From Megamerina dolium (Eukaryota; Arthropoda; Insecta; Diptera; Megamerinidae), in NCBI GenBank assembly GCA_963854835.1, contig OY978525.1, positions 2,871,501-2,935,500 on the forward strand: a stretch of DNA of 64,000 nucleotides, read 5' to 3'. How positions within the stretch are numbered: the stretch's first letter is position 1; each line of letters begins with the position of its first letter. The position numbers and the translations under genes are program-made. Below the pieces are notes generated by a model. The model had not been told where the DNA came from and ran no database searches. It was given only the letters and a program-made list of their open reading frames with translations. Positions 57,601-64,000 of this stretch are shown piece by piece.

Positions 57601-58375
57601 ATAAGTGAGCACTGCTCATATCATAAATTGACACTTTGTGTGTGAAAATATAAAGGTAATAGATGGAAATGATTTTTTTTTATGATTATATTTACTAATG
57701 TATAGACGAATTCTAAAATGGGCATAATTAGATGAAAACCACGCCTACCTCTCATACAAGAGTATGTTACCGAAAGTATGATTTTACACTTTTTCTGCGA
57801 ATATATGAAGGTATTAGCTTGAAACTCACTTAATGCAATTATATTTATCAGTGAACGAGCTAATTCAAAATTAAGCATCATCGGTTGAAAACTACGCCTA
57901 CTTCCTATAGAGATGTATGATCTCAAATGTATATTTTTGCATTTTGTGCACGAAATAATAAAGTGAAACTCAGCACATATGATTAGATTTACCAATATAT
58001 TGAGGAGTACAAAATTAGGCATAATCGAATGAAAACCACGCCTACCTCCCATATAAAAATATGTTGTCGAATGCATATTTTCGCACAAATGTAAAGTTTT
58101 GGAGTTTAAAACTAGGTATATACGATTATATTTACTAATGTATTGAGCTGTTCAAAAATGGGCGTAATCGAATAAAAACCACACCTACCTCTAATACAAA
58201 ATTATGTTGTCGAATGTATGTTTTTTACATTTTCAGCATGAACGGATAAAGCTATCAAGCTTAAACTTAGTATATATAATTATATTTATTAATGTATGAG
58301 GGAGTTCGAAAATAGTAGAAATCGGATGAAAAACACTCGTATCTCCCATACAAAAGTGACACCAATTTTCCCACA
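57601..58375 (-). repeat. Family A array, reverse orientation
   Basis: Five to six units have CACGCCTACCTCTCATACAA, ACGCCTACTTCCTATAG, CGCCTACCTCCCATATAAAA, CACCTACCTCTAATACAAAA and GTATCTCCCATACAAAAGTG cores at about 150-base spacing. The 155-codon minus frame at 57621-58088 runs through three units and is repeat-derived, not a gene. Confidence 0.85.
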
Positions 58376-60595
58376 AATTTGAATAATTCCATTAACTATT
58401 CAGTAAAAATGTATATTTTTACTTTCAGCATTTAAATAAAGACTTCTTTATCATTTTGTAATAATAAAAACTAATTTTGCATTAACCCTTTACGTTCTAA
58501 TGATGTGTATATGTACGTAAAAGAAGCATATATATTATATTTTATATAAAAAAAAAAATAAGAAATACCACTATTAAAAACTACAACCTTTTTTTTTAAT
58601 AAAATTTTGTTCAAACTTGTAATGGCAATTATGAAATTATTCTAAAATTCATTTACAAAAAAATTGTGCAAGTTTGTAATGTCAATGGGTCATCATCAGT
58701 GATCTATGAATTTCATTTTTATTAAACACTTCAAAAATATGCAATCGATATACTCTTCATCACTCTATCAAACTCATATTTATTTGTGTCTCTTTGTGTT
58801 TGCTTGATCTCACATACAAAATTTCACCAAAAATTGCAACAATTTCACTCTCGGATCGAAAGGGTTAAATAATATCATTAGTAATAACTCATACGACATG
58901 AGTACCATTCTAATTTTCACAATGGAATTTATTTGAAATATTTTTTATAATTATTTATCTTTTTTTTTTTTTTGTTTTTAATAATTTTACCTGTTAAAAC
59001 AGATGTGCCATGCAATAAATCGAAATTAAAAATCAAAAACTTGAAAATTTATTAAAGCGCTTAAATGAGTCTTTTTGTAAAATTAAATTTTTTTTTAATT
59101 AAATATTTTATAAAAAGCAAAAAAAAATGTTTTCAACGAAAAACACAAAAATATTGTTCTTTGCAAGAAAAATTTAAAAAATTCCAAAAGACCTTGAACC
59201 ACTACCAGTTATCGTATCTTATTGTCTTCGATTATTAGTGCTATCTTAGTGTAAGCATTTGTGATGCTCTCAAGGCGCGCGCACTATAACTGACAACTTT
59301 ACAAGTCAAATGTTTTATACAAACTGATCGTTGCTTGCAACTTGTTTCATTAAAGTAAAGGGAAAAATACGAAAAAATTATTTAAAAAAAAAATCAAAGA
59401 AACAAATTAAACAAATTGTGGTAGGACTTGAGAACAACAACTGCTTGTATTGTAATATAATATTTATGTGTGTGTGTGTGTGTGTATAACAAGCTATAAT
59501 AACAATAAAATATTTTAAAGCAAAAGTAAACAATTTCATTCAATAAGTGAAGGGTATGGCGGCAAATACTACGTACGCGCACGATCGTCTCTCTGAGCTT
59601 TTGTGTTTGGTGATCAACACACAAGCGTTTTGGTGTTTTATTTTGTCGTTTATATTTAATTATTTTATGATTATTTTTTTTTTTGTTTTTGCGAGTTTTG
59701 CTTTTACTTTTATGAACGACAATATGAGTTTTGCATACACATTAGCATGGTAACTGGTATTGTTGTTCATTTATGCCGCCACCGCCGGCTTATAAATATT
59801 TTTACTTTGAACGCTCAACGCTCTTGGCTGATAAGAATGGCACAGTGTGTTATATGTAGGAGAATGTCTGTCTGCTAAATACTTATCGCACATTGGCAAA
59901 CATTTGCATAGAGCATGTCTAATTGGTTAATTGCTATTTTTGTTGTTGTTTTTGTTTAACTTATGTATGATGTTCATATTCATTATTTGTTTATTTTTCG
60001 AGTGCAATTTATAACAGCAATAACCAATTGGCTCAATATACTTACGTACTAAGATTTGTATAAAAATAGTCTTGATAAATTATAAAATTCTGAATTAAGG
60101 GGAGATGAAAACTAGAAGTGCAAATAATTAAAACTGAATGCATGCAAATGCATCAGACACATGGATATTCATAGTGTTGATAAGAAAACATTATGTAGAT
60201 AAGAAAGATGTTAAAAATGTTGTTATAATTATTATTAATATTAGCTTAAGCATTAAATGGGTAGACTATGTGGGTTAAATAATAAACCAAATGGTTCTTT
60301 TAGAATTTTTATCTTTACACTTTTCACACTTTGGCATTAATGTGAGGGTATATGAAATATTTAAAGTTATTTAATGGGCCTGGGGAAATAGTATCGGACT
60401 ATTTCATAACCAAAATACCACAAAGAATTTTTTTTTGTTTATATTTAGACTCACTAAAACAAATCATATTTAAAGAAGTTTATATATTAAATGTCATGCC
60501 GGGCTGTCGGAAAAGTCATGACGCATTTTAAAGATGATTGTCATGGCAAGAAAACGTAATTTTTAGAATTTTCTGTGAATGGTCTGTATATTTGG
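58376..60595. other. Intergenic DNA, no gene seen
   Basis: A (GT)n run lies at about 59467-59486. The frames at 59394-59753 overlap on both strands and lack domains. Confidence 0.4.
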
Positions 60596-61345
60596 TCTAC
60601 TATTTTTTGTGCGTTTTGTAGGGGAACCCTGTTAAGAGCTGGAGATAGGGGTTAGGTATGTTTCGGAAAAAATTTTAGAAACGTAAAATAATGGGAGCCT
60701 ATTATATTTAATACTTTTAGGTGAACTCTGAGAGCGGTAAGAGTTAATTTTAGAAAAAAATTATCAATTTTGTACGGAATTCCCCTTAAGGAGTGGAAAT
60801 GGACGGTAAGTAAGTTGTAGCAAAGTGTTTTGAAGGAAAAACTATTGAGGATTAGTCATAATTGGACCTCTCTAGAGGCAACTTCTGAGCAGCTGTGTGA
60901 GTATTTGTCAATTTCCTGATGATTATAGGTTCATTTTGTATGGGAGCCTGCATAAGGGATGCAGCTAGAAGGTAAGTAAGTGCGGTACAAATGTTACGGT
61001 ACAAAAGATAATGATGATCGATCATACATTTCATCACTCTAGATGCGATTACCAGATAACTATGTTTTGAAGGAAAAATTATTGAGGATCAGTCATAATT
61101 GGACCCCTCTAGAAGTAACTCCTGGGCAACTATGTTGTTATTTGCCGATTTCTAGATATTTATAGATTAATTTTGTATGGGAGCTTCTATAAGGGATGCA
61201 AGGGATAAAAGGTGAGTAAGTGCGGTACAAATGTTACGGCAAAAAAAAAAAAAAATAATCATGAGGATCGGTCATTCATTTCATCACTCTAGATGCGATT
61301 CCTAGATGGCTATGGGGGCAAGTTATTTTTACAGAAATTTCACTG
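60596..61345 (+). repeat. Family B array
   Basis: Four units have cores TTTTGTAGGGGAACCCTGTT (about 60613), ATTTTGTACGGAATTCCCCT, TTTTGTATGGGAGCCTGCAT (60935) and TTTTGTATGGGAGCTTCTAT (61171). The last two units, about 236 bases apart, share GTGCGGTACAAATGTTACGG and are a recent local duplication. Confidence 0.82.
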
Positions 61346-62085
61346 CATTGCAAATATTGCAACATTGGCCTGTGTAAATGCTCAGTGCTGCAGTATTATG
61401 TTTTAAATATATCAGAGACATGTACTAACAAAAAATTTCCGATACTTTACAATAGAATACAATAAAATACTATATTTCTTACACCCACTATCCCACTATC
61501 TACTCAACTAATCTGCTAATTAACTTTTATAACATTTAGATAATATTGTATTATTCATAGATACAAGTTGTTTTATTTTATTACTCAAATCATAACCAAA
61601 TTATTAGCGAAACTATAAATAAATTAAAGAAATATTCTCACAACAAATGTTTACGGTTCGATAGACAGTGCTTATGAATCAGTATAAATATAGAAATTGA
61701 CTTCTTTTCAACACCCCCATCAAATATGTATAATTTGAAGTAATCAGTAACATGAGGTAATCATAAATTAATTGGAACATTTTTAATAAACAAAAACACA
61801 CCTTTACTGTTTTATCCAATTGCTATCGCATTGTGATTGCATGTATGTAGACGAAAATAATGATAAAAACATTTTTTCAATGATTTCTACTTATAGGAAT
61901 ACTATGAGAAATTATCATCATATGTTTGGCAATGAAATTGGGACACTCAACTTTTATTGTTTTCTTTTGTATTAAACTATAAATGTCGATAATGAAAGTT
62001 ATCGTTTATATGTTTAGTATAAATTGAATTAATTCTATGACATTGCTGATTGCCATTAACCTTGTACAACTGGAATCTTGAGAAT
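61346..62085. other. Intergenic DNA, no gene seen
   Basis: A+T-rich, no coding frame or repeat recognised. Confidence 0.4.
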
Positions 62086-63530
62086 TGAAAAAATATTCAT
62101 CTTTCGGAGAAGGGTAAAAACAGAGTTTTCTTTACAGTTATTTCCCATACAAAAATATATTTGTTCAAGTATTTTTCTACGAAAATACATTGCTATGAGG
62201 CCAACACATGGCAAATGCAATAGCCAGTTTGAGAATGAGTGGTATCGGATAAAAATCTTGCCCATATCCCATACAAAAGTATGTTTTCAAATGTATTTTT
62301 CACACTTTCCGCTCGAAAATATAATATGATCATGCTGAAACTGTCAAAATCTGAATATATTTACTAAAATAAAGTCCAGTTTAAAAATGGGCATAATCGG
62401 ATAAATACCACACCTACCTCCCATACAAAAGTATAATTTTAAATGATTTTTTTCACATTTTGAGCATAAAAGTATAGAGTTATCAAACTAAAACTCGGTA
62501 CTTATGATTGTATTTACTAGTGTATAGGCGACTTCGAAAATTGGTGTAATCAAAAGAGAACTACACCTATCTGCCATACAAAACTATGTTTTCAAATGTA
62601 TTTTGTTACCTTTTGCTCATGAAAATATTAAGTAATCAAGTTGAAACTTGGTACATATGAATATATTTACTAATGTAGAGTGTAGCTCGAAAATGGTCGC
62701 AATCGAATGAAAATCACACCTACCTTCCATACAAAAGTATATTTTAAAATGTATTTTTATACATTTTGAGTATGAAAATATAAAGTTATTGTGCTGAAAT
62801 GTGGTATATTTAATTAGTTTTACAACCTAATAAGCATAATTGAAAATGATCAGAATAGGATGAAAACCACATGTACCTCCCATATAAACTTGTGCTTTTG
62901 TATGCATTTTTTCACACTTTGCACATGAAAATATTAAGTTATCAAGTTGAAACTTAGTACATATGAATATATTTACAAATGCAGAGTTTAACCCGAAAAT
63001 GGTGGCAATCGCATGAAAATCACACCTACCTTCCATACAAAAGTATATTTTTAAATGTATTTTTATACATTTTGAGTATGAAAATATAAAGTTATTGTGC
63101 TGAAATGTGATATATCTACTTAGTTTTACAACCTAATAAGCATAATTGAAAATAATCAGAATATGATGAAAACCACATGTACCTCCCATATAAACTTATG
63201 TTTTTGTATGCGTTTTTTCACACTTTGCACATGAAAATATAAAGTTATCTAGCTGAAACTTGGTACATATGAATATATTTACAAATGCAGAGTCTAGCTC
63301 AAAAATAGTCGCAATCGAATGAAAGTCGCCCATACCTGCCATACAAAAGTATAGTCTAAAATGTATTTTTATACATTTTGAGTATGAAAATATAAAGTTA
63401 TTGTGCTGAAACTCTGTACATTTAATTAATTTTACAACTTAATAAGCATAATTGAAAATAATAGAAATCGGATGAAAACCACATATACCTCCCATACAAA
63501 CTAATGCTTTCGTATGCATTTGTATGCGAA
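62086..63530 (-). repeat. Family A array with 306-base higher-order dimer
   Basis: Units of about 150 bases carry CTTCCATACAAAAGTAT or CTCCCATATAAACTTGTG cores in alternation. From about 62659 the pair repeats as a block: GAATATATTTAC starts at 62659, 62965 and 63271, exactly 306 bases apart each time. Monomers within a block differ, while corresponding monomers of neighbouring blocks are close. The minus frame at 62827-63036 is repeat-derived. Confidence 0.9.
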
Positions 63531-64000
63531 AATTAAAGAAAAGTTCTTACAATTCATATTCTATGCATATATGAGTAAATCAAAATGTAAGTGTATGAAA
63601 TCACACCAAGTATTACTAGGTGAAAAAGTGTAACATACTTTTAGGATTAAAATTTAATATTTGAGCTTTTATTTTACTTTCTATAGGTTGTATTTGGGGT
63701 ATTTGCTAAATTGCTCGATGACAATACAATTATTTTATCATACAAATGATTGCAGGTAATAATTTGTTGTACACAAAATACGTAGAAGATAAAACAAACA
63801 TAGATTTGAATTGAAAACAACAATTTTTAATACATAGGTTTGAATTTGAATTTAGGTCAAATTTTACGCAATACGTCTTTACCTCATTTTTCTTACGATC
63901 CACTATCTCATATCAGTTTGTGAAGCAATAGTAACTATATATCTCTACATATATCATAAGTAGGTACTTCTGCGGGTCTGTATAAAGTTATCAAATTTCA
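63531..64000. other. A+T-rich intergenic DNA, no gene seen
   Basis: Nothing recognised up to the window end. Confidence 0.4.

Noticed and set aside
57621..58088. 155-codon minus-strand open frame
   Set aside because: It runs through three family A repeat units and its protein is a threefold repeat of the unit translation, so it is a by-product of the array.

Overview
The window looks like A+T-rich nuclear DNA from a higher dipteran fly. Fruit flies of the tephritid type are plausible, but the genus cannot be fixed from sequence alone. The evidence is short GT-AG introns of about 60-70 bases, two fly-type multi-exon genes, mariner and jockey-type elements, and long intergenic spaces full of dispersed tandem repeats. 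There is no bacterial, viral or CRISPR signal.

Only two host genes can be supported, both on the minus strand. The first (26645-31750) is a six-exon non-receptor tyrosine kinase of the ACK family, best matching Drosophila Ack-like (also called PR2). It has a SAM-like N-terminus, a kinase domain with all key residues, an SH3-like domain, a long Q/P/S/T-rich tail and a C-terminal UBA region. The second (45133-49003) is an eight-exon SLC6 sodium-coupled transporter of the insect nutrient amino acid transporter (NAAT) type, 655 residues by my splice model. All splice phases in both models join in frame. Nothing suggests the two genes work together.

The rest is intergenic or intronic and dominated by repeats. 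Roughly a quarter of the window consists of arrays with a unit of about 150 bases. They fall into several families (A to E here) that all carry a core resembling TTTTGTATGGGAG, in three families next to a GGCGTGG box. Two nearly identical 1.6-kb composite repeats lie in direct orientation 39.7 kb apart, on either side of the kinase gene. Two arrays flip orientation internally, and one is a 306-base higher-order dimer.

Mobile elements include a decayed mariner (20815-21985), a deleted Tc1/mariner-superfamily element with intact TA duplications (33884-35044), four non-LTR retrotransposon fragments, and three copies of a tRNA-derived SINE. One SINE copy has a perfect 14-base target-site duplication. 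Intron 3 of the transporter holds a repeat array containing a perfect 30-base-pair fold-back.

The best candidates for something undescribed are the SINE family, the shared-core 150-base repeat superfamily, the paired 1.6-kb elements, the intronic hairpin and a GATTAATC-rich element inside the kinase gene.
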